DNA of 64,000 nt. Source: an uncultured Lachnospiraceae bacterium. Lineage in GTDB: Bacteria > Bacillota > Clostridia > Lachnospirales > Lachnospiraceae. The stretch lies in the NCBI GenBank assembly GCA_910585005.1, contig CAJUCN010000008.1, positions 1-64,000 of the forward strand, in the 5' to 3' direction. Positions 9,320 to 17,614 of this stretch are shown here, piece by piece. The position numbers and the translations under genes are program-made. The notes under the pieces were generated by a model. That model had not been told where the DNA came from and did not search any database. It saw nothing but the letters and a program-made list of their open reading frames with translations. Numbering within the stretch: position 1 is the stretch's first letter; each line of letters starts with the position of its first letter.

Positions 9320-10227
9320 AATTGATGAGGCAAGAGAATTTCTGAAAATGCTTGGAATGCCTAAAGCGCAGCAGGCGGACATTTGCTGTTATGTGCTGTT
9401 GGCAATGGCAGGGATAAAGCAGGATACATTATGGAAAGATGCTGGAAATGAGTGGATTCGTATCCATGATATTATTCAGTTTGCCAATACATATTACGGA
9501 TCGACTTATGCAGAAAACAGTAGGGAGACTTTTCGTAAGCAGGCATTACATCATTTTCGCAATGCTGCACTTGTAGAGGATGATAATGGAAAAGCAACAA
9601 ACAGTCCTAATTTACAGGCTTACAGAAGAAACATTGCAAATGGTGAGGGCATTTTAAACCTCAGAATGGCAAAAATCTATAAATCGATTTTTGAAGTATC
9701 ACGAAAAGTTGGTGGATATTTATGCCTCAAAAAAGAAAATGACAATGATGCCGGTGCGTATCAACGGAGCTGATTTTCAATTTTCCACGGGCAGGCACAA
9801 TGAACTGCAGAAAGCTATTATTGAGGAATTTGCGCCACGATTTGCACCTGATTCACAATGCCTGTATGTTGGCGATACTATAGAGAAAGATTTAGTGAAA
9901 AATATTGGAAAGTTGACAGAGTTAGGGTTTGAGATAACTTTGCATGATAAAATGCCTGATGTGGTTTTGTATAGAGAAGATAAGAACTGGATTTACTTTG
10001 TTGGATCTGTAACTTCTGTCGGGCCGATGGACGCTAAAAGAATATTGGAAATAGCGGAGATGACGAAGAATGTAGCAGCAGGAAAAATCTTTGTGACGGC
10101 ATTTCTTGATTTTAAGACATACAAAAAATTTTCTGAGTCTTTGGCATGGGAAACGGAAGTCTGGATTGCGGAGATGCCAGAGCATATGATACATTTGAAT
10201 GGGGATAAGTTTTTGGGACCGAGGTAA
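9312..10227 (+). pseudogene. BsuBI/PstI-type restriction endonuclease, frameshifted
   Basis: The partner endonuclease of the upstream methylase, normally one chain of about 310 residues, is split into two frames. The first frame (9312 to about 9690) carries the N-terminal DNA-binding part (SRETFRKQALHHF). The second (from about 9691) carries the catalytic C-terminal part, from KYHEKLVDIYASKKK through HNELQKAIIEEF, MPDVVLY and WETEVWIAEMP to FLGPR. Removing one T from the five-T run at 9688-9692 rejoins them. The position that in relatives is the catalytic Glu of the EAVTS motif reads Gly here (FVGSVTS), a possible GAA to GGA change. Both lesions suggest a dead enzyme beside a live methylase. 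Confidence 0.85.
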
Positions 10228-10523
10228 AAACGTGAGTAATTTACTAATAACTTGATGAAAGTAATTTGATTTTTCGATATATATTGGGCGATAATGTTTT
10301 CAAAGAACAAAAGGGAGAGTATATATGATGGAGACACAAAATGCTTTTTAATGTTAGCAAATCCTTTGAAATTAATCAGGCGAGCTGAAGTAGAACATGA
10401 GAGCAAAAATATCATAGATGATATTTATACAGATTTGTTTCCAAATGAAGGGATATTACAGGACATATTCTGTTATTCAGTCTCGTTTTATTGACGAAGT
10501 AAAGAAAAGGGAGTATTTATAAA
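10228..10523. other. Short AT-rich gap with coding debris
   Basis: A frame at 10294-10494 reads ...RRAEVEHESKNIIDDIYTDLFPNEG..., with no ribosome site and no recognised family. A 9-codon frame at 10325 (MMETQNAF) ends at once. The stretch probably holds the remains of a lost gene. No repeats or promoter of good quality were seen apart from an AGGGAG sequence before 10325. Confidence 0.4.
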
Positions 10524-11033
10524 ATGGACGGGACTCATACGATAAAGGAAATATTTGCAATACCATGCGTTGGGGCAATTATAGAAAAAGTGATAAGCAA
10601 CGAAAAATATATTCTAATTCAAACAAGGCAAAAGGAAGACGGAAATGAAACGAATAGCATGATAGAAATTCCGGCTGGTAAAATTAGAGAATATGAAAAT
10701 ATATTTTTGGCATTACGAAGAGAAGTTTGGGAGGAAACTGGTTTGAAAATAACCCAAATATACGGGGAGGATTTAACAGTAGATACACAGACAGGAAATG
10801 TTTCAACCCTTTCTTTTCAGCCTTTTTGTATCACGCAGAATTTATCTGGTGCATACTCAATTATTTTAAATACCTTCCTTTGTGAAGCAGAAGGTGATTT
10901 GATTAAAACTACAAATGAGACGGAAAATGTTCATTGGATAAGGGCTGTAGAATTAAGACAAATGCTGAACGAGAATCCCGAAAACATATTTTTTATGCAT
11001 ATCAATGCACTAAAAAAATATTTTGATATGTAA
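10524..11033 (+). CDS. Nudix hydrolase
   Basis: This 169-residue cytoplasmic enzyme hydrolyses a nucleoside diphosphate linked to another moiety. The Nudix box is complete: Gly of GKIREYE at the start, then REVWEETGL, giving G-x5-E-x7-REx2EExGL with all metal-binding Glu residues. The N-terminal strands and the late segment EAEGDLIKTTNETENVHW agree with ADP-ribose-pyrophosphatase-like members, but the substrate is not certain. It starts at an ATG with GGGAG about 12 bases upstream. A hairpin at 11144-11179 lies after it. It is intact, in contrast to the Nudix fragment at 13266. Confidence 0.88.
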   Translation: MDGTHTIKEIFAIPCVGAIIEKVISNEKYILIQTRQKEDGNETNSMIEIPAGKIREYENIFLALRREVWEETGLKITQIYGEDLTVDTQTGNVSTLSFQPFCITQNLSGAYSIILNTFLCEAEGDLIKTTNETENVHWIRAVELRQMLNENPENIFFMHINALKKYFDM

Positions 11034-11516
11034 ACTGAAATTTGGCGGAGAGGTCGTTGGAAGAATTCATTGATATTTATAACGATTTATGGCAAAGAAG
11101 TGGGAAAAGTGATTAAAGACGAAGCACATATTAGAACAATAAGAAATATAGGGCATGGCGGTTGCTATGCCCTATATTTATGTGGTGAATGGAAATAGGA
11201 AGTGATATAATTAAAAAATCTGAGGAGGGTATTTGCTCTAAAGTAATGATGATGATCCTATCATGAAAGCTGTCAGAAGTGGTGGAGATTTAGAAAAGAT
11301 AGGCGGGGATAGTAAGGATAGCAAAAAGAGATACATATAGGAAACTTATTCAATAGAAAACTTGAAAGGATTATGAATATGTCAAGACAGTAAGAATTTT
11401 CATAGAATCGATTTCGTGTTTTTATTTCCGTCAAAACTTCGCCGTCTGATCATGAATTTTTATGAGGGAAAAGAATACACAAAATATCTTGGAAATGAAG
11501 AAATAGGAGATCCGGA
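11034..11516. other. Non-coding stretch with coding debris
   Basis: About 480 bases lie without a gene. Short open pieces, such as one ending at 11340 (…PIMKAVRSGGDLEKIGG…) and one ending near 11525 (…PSKLRRLIMNFYEGKEY…), read like protein but lack starts and are mutually out of frame, consistent with decayed genes. The hairpin at 11144-11179 is listed separately. A GGAG at about 11501 is the likely ribosome site for the gene at 11517. Confidence 0.45.
11144..11179. terminator. Perfect 13-base hairpin after Nudix gene
   Basis: The arms AAATATAGGGCAT (11144-11156) and its exact complement (11167-11179) flank a 10-base loop. A-rich sequence on the left and a T-rich flank on the right make it a possible terminator working in either direction, although there is no long T-run. 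It stands about 110 bases after the Nudix stop. Confidence 0.5.
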
Positions 11517-12182
11517 ATGTTTAGAATAGATGAGTATATTGATGAATTAATAGATACGTTAAACAATGCGTTTGGTGAAAGATTGGTGTATGTAGGGTTG
11601 CAAGGCAGTTATCTTCGTAATGAAGAAACTAAAGACAGTGATATTGATATTATGGCTGTGATCGACAATCTTTCAGTTGAGGATTTGAAAACCTATCAAA
11701 AGGCGCTTATTTCTGTAGGAAATTTTGAGAAGTCCTGTGGATTTATTTGTGGAAAGTCTGATTTGGAACATTGGAACCCGTTGGAAGTATGTCATTTATT
11801 GAATACGACTAAAGATTATTATGGAGAATTAAAAAATCTTGTTCCTACATATACCATTGAAGACGAAAGAAATTATGTAAAATTTAGTTTGAACAATCTC
11901 TATCACGCAATTTGTCACCGCTATATACACGCGGACAGGCAGGACAATGTTTCCAAGCTGCCGATAACCTGCAAATCAATATTTTTTATTATGCAGCATT
12001 TATACTATTTAAGCAGTGGCAAATTTATTTCAACGAAACGGGAACTGCTTGAATGCGTGCCGGACGAGGATAGGACTGTTTTGGAATTGAGTCTCTCATT
12101 ACATAATAATATCAACTTTGATTTTGATAGAGCTTTTTCCGTAATATTTGACTGGTGCCATAGCGCGTTATTAAGAATATGA
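11517..12182 (+). CDS. Nucleotidyltransferase-domain protein
   Basis: This 221-residue protein has the pol-beta nucleotidyltransferase signature: GLQGSYLRNEETKDSDIDIMAVID, that is GS followed by DxD with the two metal-binding Asp residues, near residues 28-50. The rest is helical, with a His/Arg/Lys-rich middle, similar to aminoglycoside-nucleotidyltransferase-like proteins and to MNT antitoxin folds, but longer than MNT. It could add AMP to a small molecule or protein. No HEPN partner gene is next to it, so a MNT/HEPN toxin-antitoxin pair is not supported. The start is an ATG behind GGAGATCCG. It appears intact. Confidence 0.75.
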   Translation: MFRIDEYIDELIDTLNNAFGERLVYVGLQGSYLRNEETKDSDIDIMAVIDNLSVEDLKTYQKALISVGNFEKSCGFICGKSDLEHWNPLEVCHLLNTTKDYYGELKNLVPTYTIEDERNYVKFSLNNLYHAICHRYIHADRQDNVSKLPITCKSIFFIMQHLYYLSSGKFISTKRELLECVPDEDRTVLELSLSLHNNINFDFDRAFSVIFDWCHSALLRI

Positions 12183-12299
12183 CTAAGAGTGCTTAATTAT
12201 GTATTCTTATATCGATGAATTGGAAAAATCCGTATTTTGCCGCCGGCTCTATGTTAGTTTTAAAGCTTTATAAATAGTAAAGGGGAAGTGATCAATTAA

Positions 12300-12572
12300 T
12301 CATATGATGAGAATGAAACGGAAGAGCGAAGGGAAGAATTCCGGTTTCAGTTCCGAGAGATGGTGGGTGCGGACAAAACCTGGACTACCATAAGATTCTG
12401 AAAGGAGCCTTTCATTTTAGACGATGTGAATTCAGAAGGGATTGAAATTGATATATCGCCTGAAGAGATCCTGGATTTATGGCAGCCAGAGGAAGAGATA
12501 ATGAAGGTCATAGTTGTCAAATATGATGATTTAAAACAGGGTAAAGTGGCTTTCGCCAATGGAGAATTGTAA
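12300..12572 (+). pseudogene. Decayed acidic protein with in-frame stop (unknown family)
   Basis: One frame reads SYDENETEERREEF...DKTWTTIRF, then a TGA stop at 12399-12401, then continues KEPFILDDVNSEG...VIVVKYDDLKQGK...NGEL to the TAA at 12570. The sense on both sides suggests a nonsense-mutated gene of about 90 residues whose beginning is also missing. No family was recognised. It sits at the start of a run of broken genes that continues to 13680. Confidence 0.5.
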
Positions 12573-12573
12573 A

Positions 12574-13265
12574 ATGCGAATTCTATTCGGGAATAGGGGC
12601 AGGTTCATCGAATCCAAAAGGGGACAGAAGCTGTTTTACAGTATGCTGTAAAAAATAAATACCATTTGTCGGCAGAACAGGTGCAAGCCAAAGCAAATGA
12701 AATCAATCGGGAGTTCGGAAGATTTGATCCTGAGAAAAGACATTTATTTCAGATAGAAATACCCAATACAATGTTTACGCCTTATCTTTATGAATCGCTG
12801 GGAATAGAGATTGCATTGAGCAACTCTGAAATTGACACCGTATTTTGGAATGCTGCTGCTCCGGGAATGCCGACAGAGGGCATAAGAGATTTTTTAGAAT
12901 ATGTAAAAGGCAAAGGTATCCGCACGGGCGTAATCAGCAATATTTCTTTTGATCCTTCTGTGGTTATAGAGCGTATCAATAGACTGCTTCCGGAAAATAC
13001 TTTTGAGTTTATGATTACTTCAAGTAATTATATGTTCCGCAAACCCAATAAAAGGATATTCGACTTGGCATTGGAAAAAGCGGGATTACAGCCGGGTAAA
13101 GCCTGGTATATCGGGGATCAGTATGAATGCGATGTAAAAGGGGCCTTAAATGCCGGTCTGTTGCCAGTGTGGTACATAGGTGCGATTGATCTGCCATACA
13201 CAGAAGATAAAAATATTCTGACAGTAAAAACTTGGAGTGAATTAGAGCGGTACATGGAGGAATAG
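12574..13265 (+). pseudogene. HAD-superfamily hydrolase remnant
   Basis: The body matches a HAD phosphatase with a small helical cap: RGTEAVLQYAV...AEQVQAKANEINREFGRF, then motif II (GVISNIS), motif III Lys (FRKPNKRIF) and motif IV-like GDQYECDVKGA. The true N terminus should carry the nucleophile motif DxGxT; here the frame from the ATG at 12574 gives MRILFGNRGRF, with Asp replaced and the loop altered. It is also out of frame with the rest, joined only if one G is added to the four-G run at 12620-12623. A later TTG at 12666 opens the intact part. The enzyme is almost surely inactive. Confidence 0.7.
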
Positions 13266-13531
13266 CGTATGCAGAGAACAGAAAATGTGGAATCAAGCAG
13301 TTTCCCATAGAGAATGGGCGGTACATGGTATTCCTATTTCATACAGACGAATTTTTAGGGGAAGTAACATCATCAAAAGAGGGGGAAATGACTTGGGTAA
13401 AAAAGTCAGAACTGCCAAAGATGAATACCGTAGATGACTTATTGCCACTTCTTCAAGTGATGACAGATGATAATTTAACGGAATTTCAATATGTTATTGA
13501 AAACGGCCAATGGAATGTGATCCTAAAATGA
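13266..13531 (+). pseudogene. Nudix hydrolase C-terminal fragment (8-oxo-dGTP diphosphatase-like)
   Basis: The open frame immediately after the HAD stop reads CGIKQFPIENGRYMVFLFHTDEF... and ends EFQYVIENGQWNVILK, which matches the C-terminal half of MutT/8-oxo-dGTP diphosphatase-like Nudix proteins of Firmicutes. The Nudix box that should precede it is absent, so the fragment cannot be catalytic. The ATG at 13325 is internal and has no ribosome site. It appears joined to the HAD remnant by a deletion. Confidence 0.75.
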
Positions 13532-13680
13532 AATGTTGTGGGGAAATTAGACTGGTTGATGACATTTTGCAAGCTGAGGATTTTCTAAGAATGCGAATGG
13601 AAACAGGATTTGCTGAGATACCAGTGGAGCATTCCCGAAAGGCTTTGCAAAACGGGTTGTTAAATGGTTCTTCCAAATAG
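13528..13680 (+). pseudogene. GNAT acetyltransferase N-terminal fragment
   Basis: Fifty codons (MKCCGEIRLVDDILQAEDF...SRKALQNGLLN) match the opening strand and helix of small GNAT acetyltransferases (…F..LR..tGf..i..e...kAL.nsL…). The frame stops at TAG 13678, before the acetyl-CoA-binding motif. It overlaps the end of the Nudix fragment by 4 bases. The following 100 bases carry no recognisable continuation. Confidence 0.6.
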
Positions 13681-13786
13681 ATCTCCGATGAAACAGATGC
13701 CGATTCTGGGAAATATATTGGAGTTGAAGCATATGAAGCGTTGCTGGGGCAGGGTACTAAAAATGATTTAATAAAGAGGTCTTGTA

Positions 13787-14887
13787 ATGATATTTCAAGA
13801 TAATGTGATCAAAGAATATTTGAAAAATGTTTATTTTATAACCGGAACACCTTGTGGAGGAAAGACTACAATTTCACGGGAGTTGGCGAAACGACACCAT
13901 TTGTCCGTGTATGATATTGACGAACAATTTGCAGATCATCAAAAAGTATCGGATGCTGCGTTTCAACCGTCAATGAATAAAGTCTTTAAAGATGCGGACG
14001 AGTTTTTTGGGCGTACTGTTGAGGAATACCAAAAGTGGCTGATAGATAACACAAGAGAACAATTGGATTTTGTATTTTTGGATTTGATTCGTCTTTCGCA
14101 AAATGAAATTGTATTATGTGACTGCCATTTGACCGTGGAAGAAGCTGAAAAATATACGGAACCATCCCGAATAGTTTTTTTGATCAACGAACCATCGAAT
14201 TTGATTGAGGATTACTGTAACCGTCCCGATCATCAAGGATTTAGTGATTTTATTAACAGCGCGTCTGATATTGAAAAAGCAAAGGCGACATGTAATGCAA
14301 CCCTACGAGCCCTCAATGAAAAAAGATATAATAAGATCAAGAACAGTAACTATTTGTGGATTGAAAGAAAGGAAAATAGTACAGTTGATGAAACGGTAAG
14401 AAAAGTGGAGCTGCACTTTGGCCTAATCAACATGGATCCGTTAGAGATTAGGAAGGTTGATAGAGATACCGGTTTGGCAGAGAAACTAATTCATTTCGTT
14501 GAAAATTTTTCTTGGGATGATGTAAAAGAGCATACTTTATGGATGCTTCGGACATGGGTATTTTCTGATTGGGAAACAGTATTTGTGGCAATGACAGGTG
14601 GCCAGATTGTGGGAATGACTTCTATCATGAAGGCAGACTATTATCCATTACCTGAAATATATCCATGGATTTCATGTGTGTTTGTGACAGAAGAGTATCG
14701 CGGACATAGAATTAGTGAAAAACTAATTGATTTTGCCAATATATATGCAAAAGAAAAGGGGTTTAACAGAACCTATATCCCATCAGGACAGATTGGTTTG
14801 TACGAAAAATATGGATATCATTATCTCAAAGATATTGTTAATTATGGGAATGGGACAGATCGATTATATGTGAAAGAATTAGGATGA
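13787..14887 (+). CDS. P-loop kinase-like domain fused to GNAT acetyltransferase
   Basis: This 366-residue two-domain protein has an N-terminal P-loop fold (residues about 14-190): Walker A GTPCGGKTT, VYDIDEQF (a shikimate/cytidylate kinase-like substrate Asp) and VFLINEPSN. A GNAT domain follows (about 215-366) with VFVTEEYRGHRISEKL as the acetyl-CoA loop and a typical end (GLYEKYGYHYLKD). It probably phosphorylates or binds a nucleotide with one domain and acetylates with the other; substrates are unknown. The start is an ATG behind AGAGGTC. It is intact, although it sits right after three gene fragments. Bifunctional kinase-acetyltransferases can be antibiotic-modifying, but nothing here shows that. 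Confidence 0.75.
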   Translation: MIFQDNVIKEYLKNVYFITGTPCGGKTTISRELAKRHHLSVYDIDEQFADHQKVSDAAFQPSMNKVFKDADEFFGRTVEEYQKWLIDNTREQLDFVFLDLIRLSQNEIVLCDCHLTVEEAEKYTEPSRIVFLINEPSNLIEDYCNRPDHQGFSDFINSASDIEKAKATCNATLRALNEKRYNKIKNSNYLWIERKENSTVDETVRKVELHFGLINMDPLEIRKVDRDTGLAEKLIHFVENFSWDDVKEHTLWMLRTWVFSDWETVFVAMTGGQIVGMTSIMKADYYPLPEIYPWISCVFVTEEYRGHRISEKLIDFANIYAKEKGFNRTYIPSGQIGLYEKYGYHYLKDIVNYGNGTDRLYVKELG

Positions 14888-15401
14888 TAAAAGAAACGTG
14901 AGGACATTTCATTAAGAAACCACTTGGATTAATTCGTTTGTCAAATGGCTGTCATAATTTGAGTCGGTGACAATGTATTTGAAGTTTATAATAATGGAGA
15001 AGTTAAGGTAAGCGGATTAAAAGATTACAAGGAGTTTATAAACCAGTTTGATGTTGAAAGATATTTTCCTGGCCATGATTTTCCGGATAGCAAAGTTGGT
15101 GTAGGAACAGGCTATTTTGATGACGGGAAAATGAAAAACGGATATTATTAAAATGGACAGATTTTTTGTAATGATTGGGAAATGGAATGGAAAATAAATT
15201 ACGGATGATATTTAAAAGCTTTTGACGTTGATTTAGTTTAACACAAAAAATGTCGAATCTATTGATAAATTACGGATAAATCACGATTTAATATATTAGA
15301 TAAATCAAGGACTGCAATTACCATGTTCATGTAAAAATCAGATTTAATTAAATAACATTAAATATCAATTGTTCAACCTATGGATGGCAGGGAGCGGTAG
15401 T
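14888..15401. other. AT-rich gap with a coding remnant and small palindrome
   Basis: A 62-codon open stretch at 14966-15151 (GDNVFEVYNNGEVKV...YFDDGKMKNGYY) reads like the end of a small protein but has no start codon in a good context; its family is unknown. A short palindrome TAAATC-AC-GATTTA lies at 15277-15290 in a very AT-rich stretch that may hold the promoter of the downstream phosphatase. Nothing else was recognised. Confidence 0.45.
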
Positions 15402-16223
15402 ATGAAGACGATGTATGTAACAGATTTAGATGGGACTTTATTAAATACCAAGGATAAGATTAATCCTGAGAGCATCCGGATTATAAACTCTCTGGTGGAA
15501 AAGGGGATGTTGTTTACTTATGCCACGGCAAGATCGTTGTCATCCGCATCTGTTGTGGCAAAGGGATTAAATACACAGATTCCTGTGATCGTATATAATG
15601 GTGCATTTATAATTTGCCCCAATACAGGAGAGATACTTTATTCGCTGTCATTTACACCAGAAGAGAGAGAGTTTGTGCGGATGAATCTGGAAAAAAATAA
15701 TGTCAGCCCTTTGGTGTATGCTTTTGTGGATCAAAAAGAGAAAGTATCCTGGAATATTTTTAAAGAAAACGAGGGGATCAGGAGATATCTTTTATCACGG
15801 AAAGGAGATAAAAGGATGCGCCCGTTAAAAAGCGGGGAGGGCTTGTATGATGGAAAGGTCTTTTATTATACCTGTATTGGGGAAAGGGAAGAGTTATTGC
15901 CAATCTATGAAATTTTTTCACAAGATGGGAGATTTCGTTGTACCCTTCAGCAGGAATTGTACCGGCCGGAGTACTGGTGTGAAATTATGCCCCAAAAAGC
16001 AAGCAAAGCGGAAGCGATTCGGAAATTAAAAGAAATTTGGAAATGCCACAGAGTTATCTCCTTCGGGGATGCGGTAAATGACATCCCTATGTTTGAATTT
16101 TCTGATGAATGTTATGCGGTGGAAAATGCAGTTGATGAGTTGAAAGAAATAGCTACCGGCATGATTGCAAGCAATGACCAGGACGGTGTGGCAAAATGGC
16201 TGCTTTCTCATGCAGAGTATTAA
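15402..16223 (+). CDS. HAD hydrolase, Cof-type phosphatase
   Basis: This cytoplasmic sugar-phosphate or FMN phosphatase of the Cof subfamily has 273 residues from the ATG at 15402. That start is chosen over an upstream one because GGGAGCGG precedes it and the protein then begins directly with the nucleophile motif (MKTMYVTDLDGTLLN). Motif II is YATARS, motif III Lys lies around MPQKASKAEA, and motif IV is FGDAVNDIPM. The large C2 cap lies between motifs II and III. All four HAD motifs are present. Substrate is not predictable. It faces the minus-strand GNAT gene across a shared hairpin. Confidence 0.9.
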   Translation: MKTMYVTDLDGTLLNTKDKINPESIRIINSLVEKGMLFTYATARSLSSASVVAKGLNTQIPVIVYNGAFIICPNTGEILYSLSFTPEEREFVRMNLEKNNVSPLVYAFVDQKEKVSWNIFKENEGIRRYLLSRKGDKRMRPLKSGEGLYDGKVFYYTCIGEREELLPIYEIFSQDGRFRCTLQQELYRPEYWCEIMPQKASKAEAIRKLKEIWKCHRVISFGDAVNDIPMFEFSDECYAVENAVDELKEIATGMIASNDQDGVAKWLLSHAEY

Positions 16224-16226
16224 GGC

Positions 16227-16262
16227 GCCCCGCGGCTTCACTGGAAGGAGAAGCCGTGGGGC
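16227..16262. terminator. Hairpin between convergent genes
   Basis: The 13-base GC-rich arms GCCCCGCGGCTTC (16227-16239) and GAAGCCGTGGGGC (16250-16262) pair fully with one G-T. They sit between the ends of the plus-strand phosphatase and the minus-strand GNAT gene, so they may end both transcripts. No T-run follows. Confidence 0.65.
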
Positions 16263-16283
16263 TTAACCTGGTTAAGTGCCTGT

Positions 16284-16724
16284 TTATAGAGTAATCCATT
16301 GAATAAATGCTGTTTTATCCGTACTGTTATATCCGGCGTTGTTGTAAAAGTTTAATGTTTTTGGAGATTTTGAACCGGTAAGCAGCATCATTTTATAGCA
16401 ATCATTTTTTTCGGCTATGGATTTGGCGAAGTTTAAGCATTCTGTAGCATAGCCGTGTCCCCGATAGTCAGCATGGGTAACAACGTTTTCTATGAAAGCA
16501 TATGGACGCACCCCCCTGGTCAGATTGGGAATGATGACACAGACACAGGAAGAAACAATCTTTTCACCAATAACATTGACAATCAGATGATGATTCTGAT
16601 CCTCCATGATCTGATTCCATACGGCAGATAAATGCCCGGATGGCTCAGGGATGGTTTCTTCATGCAAATATAAATATAATTCCAATATTTCCGTCAAGTC
16701 TTCTCGTCTTGCTTCGCGTACCAT
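16284..16724 (-). CDS. GNAT family N-acetyltransferase
   Basis: This small acetyltransferase (146 residues) begins VREARREDLTEILELY, the standard first strand and helix of GNATs. It contains FIENVVTHADYRGHGYATECL, where the (R/Q)xxGxG/A loop binds acetyl-CoA, and ends with the usual NFYNNAGY motif. The substrate is unknown. Its start is an ATG with AAAGGGGAAGGAG upstream on the minus strand. It lies 58 bases downstream of the XRE regulator gene on the same strand, so the two could share a transcript. Confidence 0.88.
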   Translation of the reverse strand: MVREARREDLTEILELYLYLHEETIPEPSGHLSAVWNQIMEDQNHHLIVNVIGEKIVSSCVCVIIPNLTRGVRPYAFIENVVTHADYRGHGYATECLNFAKSIAEKNDCYKMMLLTGSKSPKTLNFYNNAGYNSTDKTAFIQWITL

Positions 16725-16782
16725 TTTTGCTCCTTCCCCTTTGCTAATGGATTGTTCAAATAAGAATTATGGCCGGCTCATT

Positions 16783-17475
16783 TTAACTGATTGCAATAAA
16801 AATATCCATATACTCAACGCCATCACGATCGGAATATTCATATTCATAGCAGGGGATGACTGCCGGATCATGTTTTTGTTTCAGGTCATTGATCGCCATG
16901 TAGGAGAACAGTGCTTTGTAGGCATTGGGGATAAGGGTAAATTCTTCGCCAGCTTTTTCTCTTAATGTAATAGTAAGATATTTTTGCCTGTTTTGCCTTA
17001 AAATTTCCGTATCTATGTCATTCCTGTTTCCGGCGTCGTCAAGAATTAGGGCCGCAGTATAACCGTGCATGTGGAATACATTGACCTGTTCCTGGGAGAC
17101 CTGGGGAAAATCCCAGCCAATAATATGCGGATTTTCCATTTTTAGGTGTTTGGCCCAGTTTTTCACATGGGTGATTGCATCTTCTTCCGGATTACGGCTG
17201 ATCACTGGGTATTGGATATAACAAAAAGGTTCTACGGTAACGATTTTGATTTCGGAATAGGCCTCGCTGCTGTAGTCCATGTTGCCTTGCAATAATTGAT
17301 CAAGGGAGCAGTGGAAGATTTTGCATAGGTCGATTAATTTTTCTACCTCCGGCAGGATGGATCCTGATTCCCACTTGGAAACAGTCTGGCGGCTGACCTT
17401 CATTTTTTCTGCCAATGTTTCCTGTGTCATGTTCGTCATCTTCCTTAAAAGTTGTAAATTCTTTTCAAAGTGCAT
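16783..17475 (-). CDS. XRE-family regulator with GyrI-like ligand domain
   Basis: The first 60 residues form an XRE helix-turn-helix (NLQLLRKMTNMTQ...KMKVSRQTVSKWESG). Residues about 75-230 look like a GyrI/AraC effector-binding fold: an opening strand (IKIVTVEPFCYIQYP), a central Gly/Asp region and the closing CYEYEYSD...YMDIFIAIS. This combination suggests a ligand-responsive transcription factor, possibly for a hydrophobic or cationic compound. Its start is an ATG behind GGAGGAAA on the minus strand. Targets are unknown; the following GNAT gene is the nearest candidate. Confidence 0.8.
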   Translation of the reverse strand: MHFEKNLQLLRKMTNMTQETLAEKMKVSRQTVSKWESGSILPEVEKLIDLCKIFHCSLDQLLQGNMDYSSEAYSEIKIVTVEPFCYIQYPVISRNPEEDAITHVKNWAKHLKMENPHIIGWDFPQVSQEQVNVFHMHGYTAALILDDAGNRNDIDTEILRQNRQKYLTITLREKAGEEFTLIPNAYKALFSYMAINDLKQKHDPAVIPCYEYEYSDRDGVEYMDIFIAIS

Positions 17476-17614
17476 GGAAATTTCCTCCTATAGTTGATGA
17501 GAACATTATCTGATATGTGTAAGGCTTTTGTCCACCAACCTTAGGGCGATTTTGAGCCAAGATCCGCACCCGCCAGGCGCGTGTAAATTTCCGCTGTCCC
17601 GCCACAACCGTGTT

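Noticed and set aside
10294..10494. 66-codon frame after the endonuclease gene
   Set aside because: There is no ribosome site or family match, so it was treated as debris within the gap.
11517..12182. Possible MNT/HEPN toxin-antitoxin pair
   Set aside because: The nucleotidyltransferase has the GS...DxD motif, but no adjacent HEPN gene was found and the length exceeds MNT antitoxins.
15277..15290. TAAATC-AC-GATTTA palindrome as an operator
   Set aside because: Such short palindromes are frequent in AT-rich sequence and no promoter elements are clearly aligned with it; it is mentioned only within the gap.
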